From Pseudoroseomonas cervicalis (GTDB lineage Bacteria > Pseudomonadota > Alphaproteobacteria > Acetobacterales > Acetobacteraceae): a DNA stretch of 64,000 nt. The stretch is from contig NZ_JAUTAJ010000002.1 in assembly GCF_030818485.1 (NCBI RefSeq), positions 186,001-250,000 on the forward strand, given 5' to 3'. The translations under genes and the position numbers were made by a program. The notes beneath the pieces are model-generated. The model was given only the letters and a program-made list of their open reading frames with translations, was not told the DNA's origin and ran no database searches. Shown one piece after another: positions 18,301 to 27,894 of this stretch; positions within the stretch are counted from its first letter, which is position 1, and each line of letters opens with the position of its first letter.

Positions 18301-18939
18301 GTGCCTGTGATGGAGGATGCGGTGGTGACGGATGGCGTTCCGGATGCGAAAAAGGCGACTGGCGCGCTGCGTGCCGATGCCCGCCGCAACCGCGCCCGCC
18401 TGCTGGACGCCGCCCGCGCCCTGCTGGCCGAACAGGGCGTCGCCGCCCCGCTGGAGGCCGTGGCGCGCCGCGCCGGGGTCGGCATCGGCACGCTCTACCG
18501 GCATTTCCCGACGCGCGAGGCGCTGGTCGAGGCGCTCTACCGAGATGAGCTGGACGCCATGCTGGAGGCCGGCGCGCGGCTCTCCGCCAGCCTGCCGCCG
18601 GAGGAGGCGCTGGCGCAGTTCCTGCAGCGCAGCCTGGACTACATGGCCACCAAGCGCGGCCTGGGCGATGCGCTGCGCCAGGTGATGCAGGCGCAGCCCG
18701 AGCTGATGCACGCCGCCAAGGCCAGCTTCCCCGACATCGTCGCGCGGCTGGTGGAGCAGGGCGTCGCCGCCGGAAGGCTGCGCCCGGATGCCGAGGCGGA
18801 GGATGTGATGCAGACCCTGTTCGGCCTGTACAACGCGCCTTCGGGGCCGGATTGGCGGCGCCGCGCCGGGCGCATCATCGGCCTGCTGGTGGAGGGCATG
18901 CGCAGCCGCCCGCCCGCCGCCGCCCCCGAAGGGGCGTGA
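18301..18939 (+). CDS. TetR/AcrR family transcriptional regulator
   Basis: About 212 residues. The N-terminal helix-turn-helix reads RRNRARLLDAARALLAEQGVAAPLEAVARRAGVGIGTLYRHFPTREAL, classic TetR. The C-terminal ligand domain is variable. The start is placed at GTG 18301 because AAGGGGAG lies 5-6 bases before it. ATG 18310 is also possible, and ATG 18247 would place the operator inside the gene. It is divergent from the aldehyde-oxidase-like operon, so it probably represses that operon until an aldehyde-like inducer is bound. Confidence 0.92.
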   Translation: MPVMEDAVVTDGVPDAKKATGALRADARRNRARLLDAARALLAEQGVAAPLEAVARRAGVGIGTLYRHFPTREALVEALYRDELDAMLEAGARLSASLPPEEALAQFLQRSLDYMATKRGLGDALRQVMQAQPELMHAAKASFPDIVARLVEQGVAAGRLRPDAEAEDVMQTLFGLYNAPSGPDWRRRAGRIIGLLVEGMRSRPPAAAPEGA

Positions 18940-18973
18940 ACGCGACGGTGAATTGGGCCCGCCGCCCCCGCAT

Positions 18974-18979
18974 GCTAGA
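18974..18979 (+). promoter_or_regulatory. GCTAGA -10-like element upstream of the OmpA-like gene
   Basis: TTGGGC at 18954, then 15 bases, then GCTAGA. The hexamer resembles the GCTANA-type -10 known from alphaproteobacterial housekeeping promoters. Arms CCCGCCGC (18958-18965) and GCGGCGGG (18980-18987) flank it and may also form a hairpin. Confidence 0.4.
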
Positions 18980-19009
18980 GCGGCGGGCCTTGCAGGAGAC
19001 CCGCCCGCC

Positions 19010-19708
19010 ATGCCCCGTCCGCCGCTCGCCCCCGCCTGTCTGGCGCTTCTCCTCGGCCTTGCCGCGCCGGTGGTGTCGCAGGCCCAGGCGCCGGTGCTGA
19101 GCCCGGCGGGCGAGGGGGCGGAGACCCAGCGGCTGATCGAGCAGCTGCGGCCGCGCACCCGCGGCATCCGCCTGCCCTCCGGCGAGGACGCCGTGGCGGC
19201 CCCGGCCGGCCGCCCCGGCGACGACCCCGCTGCCGCCGCCGCGCCGGCCGCGCCGCCGCCGACGGCCGAGGGGCCCGCCCTGGCCGGCAATGCCGCCGTG
19301 CCGCCGCCGCGCCCCGGCACGCCGGAGACGCCGCGCCTGACCACCGCGCCGCCGGAGGTGCCCGCGGTGTCGATCACCGTGCATTTCGCCACCGGCTCCG
19401 CCACCCTCTCGCCCGATGCGGTGAAGGCGCTGGCGCCGCTCGGCCGCGCGCTGAACAGCGAGGCGCTCGGCCCCTATCGCTTCCGCATCGAGGGCCATAC
19501 CGACACGGTGGGGTCGGAGGCGCTGAACCAGTCGCTCTCCGGCCGCCGCGCCCTGGCGGTGCGCGAGCTGCTGGTGCGGCAATTCGGCGTGAACCCGGCG
19601 CGGCTGGAGGCGGTGGGCTATGGCCAGACCCAGCTTCTGGTGCCGACGCCCGACCAGGTGCCGGAGCCGCGCAACCGCCGGGTGCAGGTGCTGAACCTCG
19701 GCGGCTGA
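19010..19708 (+). CDS. OmpA-like peptidoglycan-binding envelope protein
   Basis: 232 residues: an N-terminal signal peptide (...LLLGLAAPVVSQAQA), a Pro/Ala-rich linker up to about residue 115, and an OmpA C-terminal domain. The domain shows VSITVHFATGSATLSPDAVKALAPL, then FRIEGHTDTVGSEALNQSLSGRRALAVRELLV and the terminal NRRVQV. The Asp of HTD and the Arg of SGRRA are the residues that bind diaminopimelate in the family. It likely tethers the outer membrane or a periplasmic complex to the cell wall. It lies 13 bases before an HExxH protein gene, so the two are probably cotranscribed. Confidence 0.9.
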   Translation: MPRPPLAPACLALLLGLAAPVVSQAQAPVLSPAGEGAETQRLIEQLRPRTRGIRLPSGEDAVAAPAGRPGDDPAAAAAPAAPPPTAEGPALAGNAAVPPPRPGTPETPRLTTAPPEVPAVSITVHFATGSATLSPDAVKALAPLGRALNSEALGPYRFRIEGHTDTVGSEALNQSLSGRRALAVRELLVRQFGVNPARLEAVGYGQTQLLVPTPDQVPEPRNRRVQVLNLGG

Positions 19709-19721
19709 GCCGCGTCCGGCC

Positions 19722-20972
19722 GTGCCGCCCAAGCCTTCGGGGCCAGCAGGGCCCCGCATTGCGCCGCCGGACGACACCGTCCGCCTGCCACCGCCGCCCA
19801 GCCCCTGGCCGGGGCCGCGGCGGGAGGGCGAGACCGGGCTGTGGCCGGCCGCGCGCCTGCCGGCGCCGCGCCGCCGCCGCAGCGCCGGGCCCTGGCTGAT
19901 CGGGCTCGGGCTGCTGGGCGGGCTCGGCCTGGCCGGCGCCGCGCTGGTCGGGCTGCCGGGCCGGCATGACGGCGCGCCGCGCCCGGCGGGGCAGGCCATG
20001 GCGCCCGCAGCCCCGGCCCCCGCAGCGCCCACCCCTGAAGCCCAGCCCCCGCAGGCCGCGCCTGCCGCGCCGCCCGCCACCGCGCCCGCCCCGGCCACGC
20101 CCGCACCGCCTGCCGCCCTGCCGGAACCGCCGCCGCCGATCCTGACCCTGCCGCTGGAGCAGGGCGGCCCGCTGCGGCCGCCGGCCGTGCTGCCCGACAT
20201 CCCGCTGCTGGACGAGGCCGGCATCGCCGCGCACCGGGCCACGGCGCCGCGCCTGCTGCGCTTGGCCGAGAATCCGCGCATCTTCGTGCTGGATTTCCCC
20301 GACCTCGCCAGCCAGGGCGCCGCGCTGAACCGCATCGCCGCGCTGGTGGAGAAGGCCGGCGCGCCGCGCGACCGCGTGCTGGCCGAGGCCGAGCTGCGCG
20401 CCCTGCTGGCCCGCACCGGGCAGCGCGCCGAGAGCTATTATTACGGCCATGACTATCGCGGCAGCGACGTGGCGCGCTTCCTGGCGCTGGCGGCGCGCGA
20501 CGGCGTGCCGCTGAACCCGGGTGAGCAATGGGTGGCCGAGCAATATGCGCTGGCCCGCCGGGCCGAGCCGGTGGGGGAGATCGCGCTGCTCTCCATCGTC
20601 GCGCCGGGCGGGCCGGTGGACATGGCGGCGCGCCGCACCACGCTGCGGCACGAGATCGGCCATGGCCACGACTTCACCCTGCCCTTCTACGCCGCCCATG
20701 TGCGGCGCGTCTGGCAGGAGCAGCTGGTGGAGGCGGAGCGCGACGCCTTCCGCCGCTTCCTCGGCCGCGAGGGCTACGACACCCGCAATGACGACCTGAT
20801 GGCCAGCGAGATGCAGGCCTATCTGCTGTTCACCCCCGATCGCCGCTTCTTCCGCGCCGGCCTGCTCGGGCTGGGCGAGGCGCAGCTCGAGAATCTGCGC
20901 GAGACGCTGCGCGCCGGCGCCTTCTTCGAGGGCCTGCCGCTGGCGGCGGCGCCGGAGGCCGCCGCGCGCTGA
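19722..20972 (+). CDS. Membrane-anchored protein with an HExxH zinc-peptidase-like motif
   Basis: 416 residues from GTG 19722. A cytosolic Arg/Pro-rich N-terminus is followed by one transmembrane helix (about residues 57-77), then a long Pro/Ala linker to about 140. The extracytoplasmic domain contains VFVLDFPDLASQGAALNRIAALVEK, YYYGHDYRGSDVARFLALAARDGV and RHEIGHGHDF (His310, Glu311, His314). The HExxH motif suggests a metallopeptidase, and a nearby Glu-rich helix may supply the third ligand. No named family was recognised. The start lacks a clear ribosome site and is uncertain. Its neighbours (OmpA-like protein, Ser/Thr kinase) suggest an envelope role. Confidence 0.75.
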   Translation: MPPKPSGPAGPRIAPPDDTVRLPPPPSPWPGPRREGETGLWPAARLPAPRRRRSAGPWLIGLGLLGGLGLAGAALVGLPGRHDGAPRPAGQAMAPAAPAPAAPTPEAQPPQAAPAAPPATAPAPATPAPPAALPEPPPPILTLPLEQGGPLRPPAVLPDIPLLDEAGIAAHRATAPRLLRLAENPRIFVLDFPDLASQGAALNRIAALVEKAGAPRDRVLAEAELRALLARTGQRAESYYYGHDYRGSDVARFLALAARDGVPLNPGEQWVAEQYALARRAEPVGEIALLSIVAPGGPVDMAARRTTLRHEIGHGHDFTLPFYAAHVRRVWQEQLVEAERDAFRRFLGREGYDTRNDDLMASEMQAYLLFTPDRRFFRAGLLGLGEAQLENLRETLRAGAFFEGLPLAAAPEAAAR

Positions 20973-21980
20973 ACACAGCGGGCCTCAGCGGCGCGGCGCC
21001 ACCGTGACCACCAGCGGGCGGATCTCGGCCCGGCCGCCCTCCTGGCGCAGCCGCTGCAGCGATTGCTGCGCCAGGGCGGTGAACTCGGCGATCGGCTGCA
21101 CCACCGGGCGCCCGGCCGGGAAGACCGGGCGGTCGGAGGTGATGACCAGCAGCAGATCGGTGCCGAAGGGCTCCTCCACCACCCAGCCCGGGAAGCCGGG
21201 GCCGGGATCGCCCTTGCGCAGCCGGGCGCCGGCAGCCTGCGCCTCGGGCGGCTGCAGCTGCACCACCTGGCCGTCGGTCGTCAGGTAGATCAGCTCCAGA
21301 TAGGAGGGCGCCTGCGGCATGACGATGTCGAGCCGCAGCAGGTCGCCCTGCAGCAGCGGCGTGCCGCCATCGCGGCGCAGCACCGGGGCCGCGCCGGGCG
21401 GCGCCAGGAAGGGCGCCAGCACCGGCGCCAGCGGGCAATAGGGGCCGATGAATTCCTGCAGCTCGAGCCGCACCGCGCCGGCGGGCAGGCCGGCGCGCTG
21501 CAGCGAGGCGGCCAGGCTGGCGCTCTCGCCGCGCCGCACCGCGCCGCCCAGCACGCCGCCCTGATCGCCGGCGCTGCCGGAGACCAGCGCGCAGGAGGAG
21601 GCGGCCAGCGCCTGCCGCATGGCCGCGGCGATGCCGGCCGCGCCGGAGGGCGCCGCCGGGGTGGCGGGCGGCTCGCCGCCCGGGCGGCCGGGCGGCAGCG
21701 CATCCGGTGAGGGCGCCAGATCCGGCACGGCGAAGCCGGGCAGGGAAGGGCCTGGCTGCGGCCGGCCCTGCGGCGCGCCACCACCCGGAGCCGCCGGTGC
21801 CGCCTGGCCCGGGCCGGGCTCGGGCGAGAGGCCCGGCCGGCCCTCCGGCATCCAGCCGCCCGGCGGCAGTGAGGGCGGCGGCGTTTCGGGCTGGGCCGGC
21901 GCGGCCTGCTGCGGCGACGCCCCCGGCGTTGTGGGGGGCGCAGGGGGCGGTGCAGGGGGCCTCGGGGCGGGCGCGGCTTC

Positions 21981-22011
21981 GGGCGGGCGCGTCTCGGGCG
22001 GGGCGCGTCTC
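21981..22011. repeat. Duplicated 15-bp unit carrying the extra G
   Basis: The unit GGGCGGGCGCGTCTC at 21981-21995 is repeated at 21996-22011 as a 16-bp version with GGGG instead of GGG. The added base is exactly what breaks the kinase reading frame. Both units lie in the Pro-rich linker. Confidence 0.85.
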
Positions 22012-22629
22012 GGGCGTCGGGGGCTGGGCGGCGGCCGGCGGCTCGTTGCCGGGGCGCGGGCGCTGGGTGTCCTCCAGGCGCTGGGTCTCGCCGGGCTCGG
22101 CCGGGGGCTTCTTGGGCGGGCGGGCGGTCCCGTCGGCGGGCGGTTGCGGCGCTGGCGGTTGCGGCCGGGCCTCTCCGCCCGGCGACGGGGTGTCCGGGCG
22201 GGGGGCGGGCGGGTCGGCGGGGCGCTGCGGCGCCGGGCTGGCGCCGCCCTGGGGATCCCGTGGAGCCGCGTCCGGGTTCTCCCGCCGGCCCTCGCCCGGC
22301 GCGCTGGCCGGCGGGTCGGCCGGCCTGTCCGGCGGCGGCGGCGTGGCGGGGCGGCCGCCTTCGGCCGTGGCCGGCGGCGAGGCGTCGCTGGGCTGCGGCG
22401 CGCGCTCCGGCTGCGGGCCGCCCTGGGCCTGGGGCGGCGTGGCGTCGCCCGGGGCGCCCTGCGGGGCCGGCCCGCCAGCTTCCGGCGCCGCGCCGCCGGC
22501 CGGCGGCGTGCCGCCCTGCGCGGCCTGGCCGCCCGCCTCTTCGGGCCGGTCGGGCCTGGGGGTGCCGCCCTGGCTGGTGTCGGTCTGGCCCGCGGGGGGT
22601 TGGCCCGTGCCGGATCGATCGGGGCCGGG

Positions 22630-22704
22630 CTGGCCATTGCCGGCCTGGCCTGTTCCAGCCTGGCCTGTTCCGGACTGTCCTGTTCCGGACTGGCCCGCTC
22701 CGGA
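22630..22704. repeat. Five tandem 15-bp repeats in the kinase linker
   Basis: Five consecutive 15-bp units of the type CTGGCCTGTTCCGGA encode a Ser/Ala-Gly-Thr-Gly-Gln pentapeptide repeat in the periplasmic linker directly after the kinase's transmembrane helix. Such in-frame units can change copy number without breaking the frame. Confidence 0.85.
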
Positions 22705-23370
22705 TTGCGCCATATCGGTCCGCCCGGCGGCCGGGTCGCCCACCGGGCCGCGCGGCCAGAGCCACCAGGCACCGGCGCCGCCGCCCACCAGCGCCAGCAG
22801 GGCCAGGGCCGGCAGCCAGGCGGGGACACGCCGCTTCGCCGCGGCCGGCGCCGGGCCCGGGGCGCGCGGGCCGGGCCGGGCGGGGGCGGCGCCGACCAGC
22901 GTCGCATCCTCCTCCAGCCCCGGCAGCGGGCCGGCCCCGGCGAAGGCGGGGGGCGGCGTCTCGCGCGCCGCCTCGGCCACCGCGCGGGCGAAATCGGCGG
23001 CGCTCTGGAACCGCTCCTGCGGCCGCTTGGCCAAGGCCTGGGCGATCACCGCGTCGAAGCCGCGCGGCAGGCTGTCGCTGAGCAGGGAGGGCGCCACCGG
23101 CTCGGTGTGCAGCACCTTGTGCATCACCGCCTGGAAGCCGCCGGAAAACGCCTTCTCCCCGGTCAGCAGCTGGTACAGCACGGTGCCGGCGGCCCAGATA
23201 TCGGCGCGCTGGTCGGCCGGCTCGCCGCGCAGCTGCTCGGGCGCCATCGAGCTCGGCGTGCCGAGCACGGTGCCGAGCCGGGTGATCGCCGAATCCTCCA
23301 GCCGCGAAATGCCGAAATCGGTGATCTTCACGCGCGGCGCGGCGGCATCCTCCGCATCGTCCAGCATGAT

Positions 23371-23403
<33 letters not shown>

Positions 23404-23877
23404 GCGCGCATGCGAATAGGCCAGCGCCTCCAGCACCTGGGTGATGATGCGCGCCGCCTCCGCGACCGGCAGGCGCACGCCGCTGTCGAGCAGCGCCTTC
23501 AGCGTGCCGCCGCCGACCCGCTCCATGACGATCCAGGCCTGGCCGTCATTCTCGCCATAGTCGTAGACGGCGACGATGCCGGGATGCGACAGCCGGCCCG
23601 CCGCCTGCGCCTCGCGCCGGAAGCGCTGATGCGTCTCCGCCGCCTCGGCCTCGCCGCCGGGCGGCAGCTGCACCAGCTTGATGGCGACGCGGCGCTGGAT
23701 CAGCCGGTCGAAGGCGTCCAGCACCACGCCGCTGGCGCCGCGGCCCAGCGTGCCGCGCAGCTCGTATTTGGCGGAGATCTCCGGCGGGATGGCGGGGTCG
23801 GACATCCGGTCACCCTGCGTCGGGGCAGGCGCGCCGTCCAGCCCCGGGGGCTGCGCGATGCTGCGGTATGGGCAGGG

Positions 23878-24591
23878 TCAGACGCCCTTGCCCAGGCCGA
23901 TCCGCGCCGCCAGCAGGGCGCGGATGGCCGGGCCCTCCGGATGCTCGGCCAGCAGCCGGTGCGGCAGCCAGAAGGCGATGCTGTTATCGGCCAGCAGGAA
24001 CACCCAGGCGCCGGCCTGGCGGGCGGGGGAGAGCATCTCCCAGCGCGCGGCGAAGATCTGCCGCGGCGTGGTCAGCGCCAGCCCGTGCTCGCCGAGGCAG
24101 AGCCGGTGCGGCCCCAGCAGGCGCGGCGCGCTGCGGTGCAGGGCGGCGAGCACGCGGCCCTGGCTGCGCAGCATGCGCAGCGTCACCAGCAGGGCGCTGC
24201 CCGTCAGCAGGGCGATGATGGCGATGAAGACGCCGCGCCCGCCCAGCACCAGCCCCTGGCCGCTGCCGGTCGCCACCCAGAATTCGGCGGTCAGGCCGAA
24301 ATGCGCGGCGGCGAAGCCGGCCAGCCCGCCCAGCAGGATGAAGGGCAGCCAGGCGAGCCAGCCGCCCCTGGCCTGGCGCAGCGGCCCTTCCAGCATCAGC
24401 CCCTGCAGCAGCCGGTAGCCGGGCAGGTCGAGGGCCGGGATATCGACGCAATGCAGCACCCGGCCGGTCACCATGCCGGTCTCCGGCGCCGGCAGGGCGG
24501 CGGAGGCGCCGGGAGCCTCGGGCGGCGGGGCGCCGGGCATGGCCTGCGGCGCGCCGCGCGCCTGCGCCCAGGGCGAGGCCGCGTCGCTCAT
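23878..24591 (-). CDS. Two-helix membrane protein, possibly YcxB-like
   Basis: 237 residues. Two hydrophobic segments are visible: WLAWLPFILLGGLAGFAAAHF and GGRGVFIAIIALLTGSALLVTL. A soluble C-terminal domain contains LCLGEHGLALTTPRQIFAARWEMLSPARQAGAWVFLLADNSIAFWLPHRLL. The last part resembles the YcxB-like domain, which pairs two helices with a PH-like fold, but this assignment is weak. It lies 72 bases upstream of the kinase on the same strand, so the two may be cotranscribed. ATG 24591 is chosen because the longer frame to 24744 is Pro/Arg-rich and non-conserved in character. Confidence 0.65.
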   Translation of the reverse strand: MSDAASPWAQARGAPQAMPGAPPPEAPGASAALPAPETGMVTGRVLHCVDIPALDLPGYRLLQGLMLEGPLRQARGGWLAWLPFILLGGLAGFAAAHFGLTAEFWVATGSGQGLVLGGRGVFIAIIALLTGSALLVTLRMLRSQGRVLAALHRSAPRLLGPHRLCLGEHGLALTTPRQIFAARWEMLSPARQAGAWVFLLADNSIAFWLPHRLLAEHPEGPAIRALLAARIGLGKGV

Positions 24592-24783
24592 CGCCGCGGC
24601 GCCAGGCGGCGGGCGGTCCGGGGAAGGCTGTCCTGGGCAATGCGCATCGGCGGTCCTGGCGGGGTTGCCGCCGGGGGGCGGCCTCGCGCCGCATCTTGAC
24701 CGCCACCCGGGCGGCGGCAAGGCGCCGCCCGGCTGGTCAAGCAAAGGTTATGGCGCCGCCGGCGGAGCGGCGGCGCCCGCCGC

Positions 24784-25722
24784 TCAGATGCTGCGGCCGG
24801 CGCGCGGATCGTGCCGCGCGACGCGGGCGAGCAGATATTCCACCTCGGCCTTGGCCTTGGCGGTCAGGCTGGCGCCCGGCTTGCGCTGCGCGTCGGAGGC
24901 GATGATGCCGCGCTTGGCCATCACGTATTTCCGCACGGCCAGGCCCGTCGGGCCCTGCTGCTGCTCGTAGCGCAGCAGCGGCAGATGGGCGTCGAACAGA
25001 TCATGCGCCTCGTCGCGCTTGCCCTCCGCCTGCAGGCGGACGATGTCGCACAGCATGTCGGGGAAGGCGTAGCCGGTCATCGCGCCATCGGCGCCGCGCT
25101 CCACCTCGAAATCGAGGAACAGCCCGCCATTGCCGCAGAGGATCGAGATCGGCTTCATCGAGCCATCCGCCTGGAAGCCGCGCAGGGTGGAGATCTTCTC
25201 CAGGCCCGGCCAGTCCTCATGCTTCAGCATCACGCAGGCGGAATTCTCCTGCACGATGCGGCGGATCACGCCCGGCGTCATGACGACGGAGAAGGTCTGC
25301 GGGAAATCCTGGATGACGAAGGGGATGTCTTCGCCGATCGCCTCGCTGGCCTGGCGGTAATAGGTGACGATCTGGTCGTCGGTGCGCAGCGTGTTGGGCG
25401 GGGCGATCATCACGCCGGCCGCGCCCTTGTCCATCGCCGCGCGCGCCAGGCTGCGCATGGCGGCGAAGCCGGGGGCGGAGACGCCGACGATGACCGGGAT
25501 GTTCTTCGCGCGGGTGACGAAGCGGGTGGCCAGCTCCAGCGCCTCGGCCCCGTCCAGCTTCGGCGCCTCGCCCATCACGCCCAGCACGGTCATGCCGGTG
25601 CTGCCGCATTCCAGGTAGAAATCGGTCATGCGGTCGACCGAGGCGTAGTCGATCCGCCCCTCGGCGTCGAAGGGGGTGGGGGCGATCGGGTAGACGCCCT
25701 TGGCGGTGTGGTCGAGCGGCAT
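24784..25722 (-). CDS. DapA-family class I aldolase/dehydratase
   Basis: 312 residues with the dihydrodipicolinate synthase/N-acetylneuraminate lyase barrel: GVYPIAPTPFDAEGRIDYASVDRM, GSTGMTVLGVMGEAPKLDGAE, and the Schiff-base Lys in ACVMLKHEDWPGLEKI. The usual GTTGE motif is replaced by GVMGE, typical of catabolic paralogues rather than lysine-pathway DapA. A 2-keto-sugar-acid or similar aldol substrate is likely. The divergent LysR gene lies 141 bases away and is the probable regulator. Confidence 0.88.
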   Translation of the reverse strand: MPLDHTAKGVYPIAPTPFDAEGRIDYASVDRMTDFYLECGSTGMTVLGVMGEAPKLDGAEALELATRFVTRAKNIPVIVGVSAPGFAAMRSLARAAMDKGAAGVMIAPPNTLRTDDQIVTYYRQASEAIGEDIPFVIQDFPQTFSVVMTPGVIRRIVQENSACVMLKHEDWPGLEKISTLRGFQADGSMKPISILCGNGGLFLDFEVERGADGAMTGYAFPDMLCDIVRLQAEGKRDEAHDLFDAHLPLLRYEQQQGPTGLAVRKYVMAKRGIIASDAQRKPGASLTAKAKAEVEYLLARVARHDPRAGRSI

Positions 25723-25863
25723 GGAATTCCTCCGTCAGGCGCCGCCGCCGGCGCGGATGGCGCGGACGGGCGGCGAGCCTGTATGGCGGCAGGGCGCCGC
25801 GCGGAAAACCCGATTTGTTCCAGGGTCAGACATCGGATATTCCGTGCTTTGGAGGGCATGCCG

Positions 25864-26754
25864 ATGAACACCCGCTTCCTGGCCAGTTTCTGCGCGGTGG
25901 CCGAGGCCGGCTCGCTGGCCGCGGCGGCGCGGCGGCTGAACCTGGCCAGCGCCTCGGTGGCCGAGCAGGTGGCGGCGCTGGAGCGCGAGCTGCGCGCCCG
26001 GCTGCTGGTGCGCCACGGCCGTTCCCTGGTGCCGACCGAGGCCGGGCGGGCGGTGCTCGGCCTGGCCGGGGAGATGTTGCTCCGGGTCGAGGAGATGCGC
26101 CACGCGGCGCAGCTCGGCCAGCCCTCGGGGCAGCTGCGGGTGGGCTCGATCTCGACCGCGCTGATCAGCCTGATGCCGACGGCGCTGCGCCGCATGGCCG
26201 AGCGGCATCCGGGGGTGGAGATCAAGGTGGTGCCCGGCACCTCGGCCCAGCTGCACCAGCGGCTGGAGCGCGGCGAGCTGGATTGCGTGCTGGCCGTGCG
26301 GCCGCCCTTCGCCCTGCCGAAAAGCCTGGCCTGGCACACGCTGCGGCGCGAGGCGCTGACGCTGATCGCGCCCGCCGGGCTGGCGGGGGAGAGTGTCGCC
26401 GCGCTGCTCGGCGCCGCGCCGCTGATCCGCGCCGACCGCGAATCCTGGAGCGGGCGGCTGGTCACCGACTATCTGCGCGACCACCGCCTCTCGGTGCGCG
26501 AACTGTTCGAGCTGGACGCGCAGGAGGCGATCGTCATCCTGGTCGCGCAAGGGCTGGGGGTCGCGCTGCTGCCGGATTGGGGCATCGAGGCGCCGGCCGG
26601 CCGCGCGCTCCGCCGGCTGGCGGTGCCGGAGCCGCGCTATGCGCGGGAGGTCGGCATGCTGGTCGGCCGCGGTCGGCGCGAAAGCCTGGCGGCGCTGCTG
26701 ACCGAGGCCCTGCGCGAGGGCGCGGCGGAGCAAGACACCCCGCCGCCCGCCTGA
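25864..26754 (+). CDS. LysR-family transcriptional regulator
   Basis: 296 residues. The N-terminal winged helix reads FLASFCAVAEAGSLAAAARRLNLASASVAEQVAALERELRARLLVRHGRSLVPTEAG. The periplasmic-binding-like effector domain then runs GQLRVGSISTALISLMPTALRRMAERHPGVEIKVV to the C-terminus. ATG 25864 is preferred over ATG 25858 because GGAGG lies about 9 bases upstream. It is divergent from the DapA-family gene. The intergenic palindrome CGGATATTCCG at 25834-25844 is a possible control site. Its stop is one base from the convergent MltB gene. Confidence 0.92.
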   Translation: MNTRFLASFCAVAEAGSLAAAARRLNLASASVAEQVAALERELRARLLVRHGRSLVPTEAGRAVLGLAGEMLLRVEEMRHAAQLGQPSGQLRVGSISTALISLMPTALRRMAERHPGVEIKVVPGTSAQLHQRLERGELDCVLAVRPPFALPKSLAWHTLRREALTLIAPAGLAGESVAALLGAAPLIRADRESWSGRLVTDYLRDHRLSVRELFELDAQEAIVILVAQGLGVALLPDWGIEAPAGRALRRLAVPEPRYAREVGMLVGRGRRESLAALLTEALREGAAEQDTPPPA

Positions 26755-26755
26755 G

Positions 26756-27817
26756 TCAGGCCACCGCGTCGGCCAGCAGCCCGACCGCCAGCCCGTAATT
26801 CATCGGCGAATTGTAGCGCCGGATCACCCGCAGATTGGGCAGGCCGAGGAAGACCTGGCCCGAGCTGCGCGTCGGCACCGCGAGATTGGCGTCGCCGCTG
26901 GCCGGCAGGGGCGAGCCATCGGCCCGGCGCCAGCCGAGGCGGCTCCATTCGGCCATGGAGCGGCGCGTCTCGGTATCGACCCGCTGGATGTCGAAGCCGG
27001 CGGGGGGCTGCGCCTCGATCGCCCAGCCCTGGCCGGCCTGCCAGCCGCTGCGCGCCAGGTAATTGGCGATGGAGGCCAGCGCGTCGCCGCGATTGTCCCA
27101 GATGTCGCGATGGCCATCGCCGTCGAAATCCACCGCCAGCCGCTCGAAGCTGGTCGGCATGAATTGCGGCTGGCCCATGGCCCCGGCCCAGGAGCCCTGC
27201 ATGCGCTCCGGCGCGATATGGCCGCCCTCGAGGATGCGCAGGGCCGCCATCAGCTCGTTGCGGAAGAAGCTGGCGCGGCGGCCTTCCCAGGCCAGCGTCG
27301 CCAGCGCGTCCACCACGTTGAAGCCGCCGGTGTTGGCGCCGAAATTCGTCTCCATGCCCCAGATGGCGACGATGACGCGCGGCGAGACGTTGAAGCGCGC
27401 CTCGATCGCCTGCAGCAGGGCGCGGTTCTCGGCATAGGCGCGGCGGCCATTCTGGATGCGGGTCTGCGACACGATGCGGTCGCGATACTGCTCCCAGCTC
27501 AGCACGCCCTCGGGCTGCTTGCGGTCCAGCTCCAGCACGCGCGGCTGCGGCTTCGCCCGGTCCAGCGAGCGGGCCAGGATGGCGTTGGAGACGCCATTGC
27601 GCGCCGCCTCCTGCCGCACCCCGGCGATGAAGCGCTGGAAGGCGGCCTCGTCGATCACCACCGGGCTGGCGGCCGGGGGCGCGGCCGGGGCGGGCGCCGG
27701 GGGGGCGACCGGCGGCGCGACGGGCGCGGGGCTGGCGGCCGGGGCGGAGGGTTGGGCGGTGGAGCAGCCGGCGAGCAGAGCGCCGGCGCCGCCGAGCAGG
27801 AGGCGTCGTTGCAGCAT
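26756..27817 (-). CDS. mltB: Lytic murein transglycosylase B (lipoprotein)
   Basis: 353 residues. The lipobox LLAGCS is followed by a Pro/Ala linker. The SLT_2 catalytic domain contains IWGMETNFGANTGGFNVVDALATLAWEGRRASFFRNEL, with the catalytic Glu in METNFG. GSWAGAMGQPQFMPTSF and DFDGDGHRDIWDN are also typical. A C-terminal SPOR-like or peptidoglycan-binding part follows (GLPNLRVIRRYNSPMNYGLAVGLLAD). It cleaves glycan strands non-hydrolytically at the outer membrane during wall turnover. The ATG at 27817 starts the lipoprotein signal. Confidence 0.93.
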   Translation of the reverse strand: MLQRRLLLGGAGALLAGCSTAQPSAPAASPAPVAPPVAPPAPAPAAPPAASPVVIDEAAFQRFIAGVRQEAARNGVSNAILARSLDRAKPQPRVLELDRKQPEGVLSWEQYRDRIVSQTRIQNGRRAYAENRALLQAIEARFNVSPRVIVAIWGMETNFGANTGGFNVVDALATLAWEGRRASFFRNELMAALRILEGGHIAPERMQGSWAGAMGQPQFMPTSFERLAVDFDGDGHRDIWDNRGDALASIANYLARSGWQAGQGWAIEAQPPAGFDIQRVDTETRRSMAEWSRLGWRRADGSPLPASGDANLAVPTRSSGQVFLGLPNLRVIRRYNSPMNYGLAVGLLADAVA

Positions 27818-27894
27818 GGGCGAGAGGTGCCAGCTTGGCTCAGGCGGCGCAACAGTATCCGCGCCGAGAGGACTGGAAAATCGGGATTTGCCGG

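Noticed and set aside
22630..22704. Possible CRISPR-like repeat array
   Set aside because: Units are 15 bp, in frame and without spacers; they encode a protein linker.
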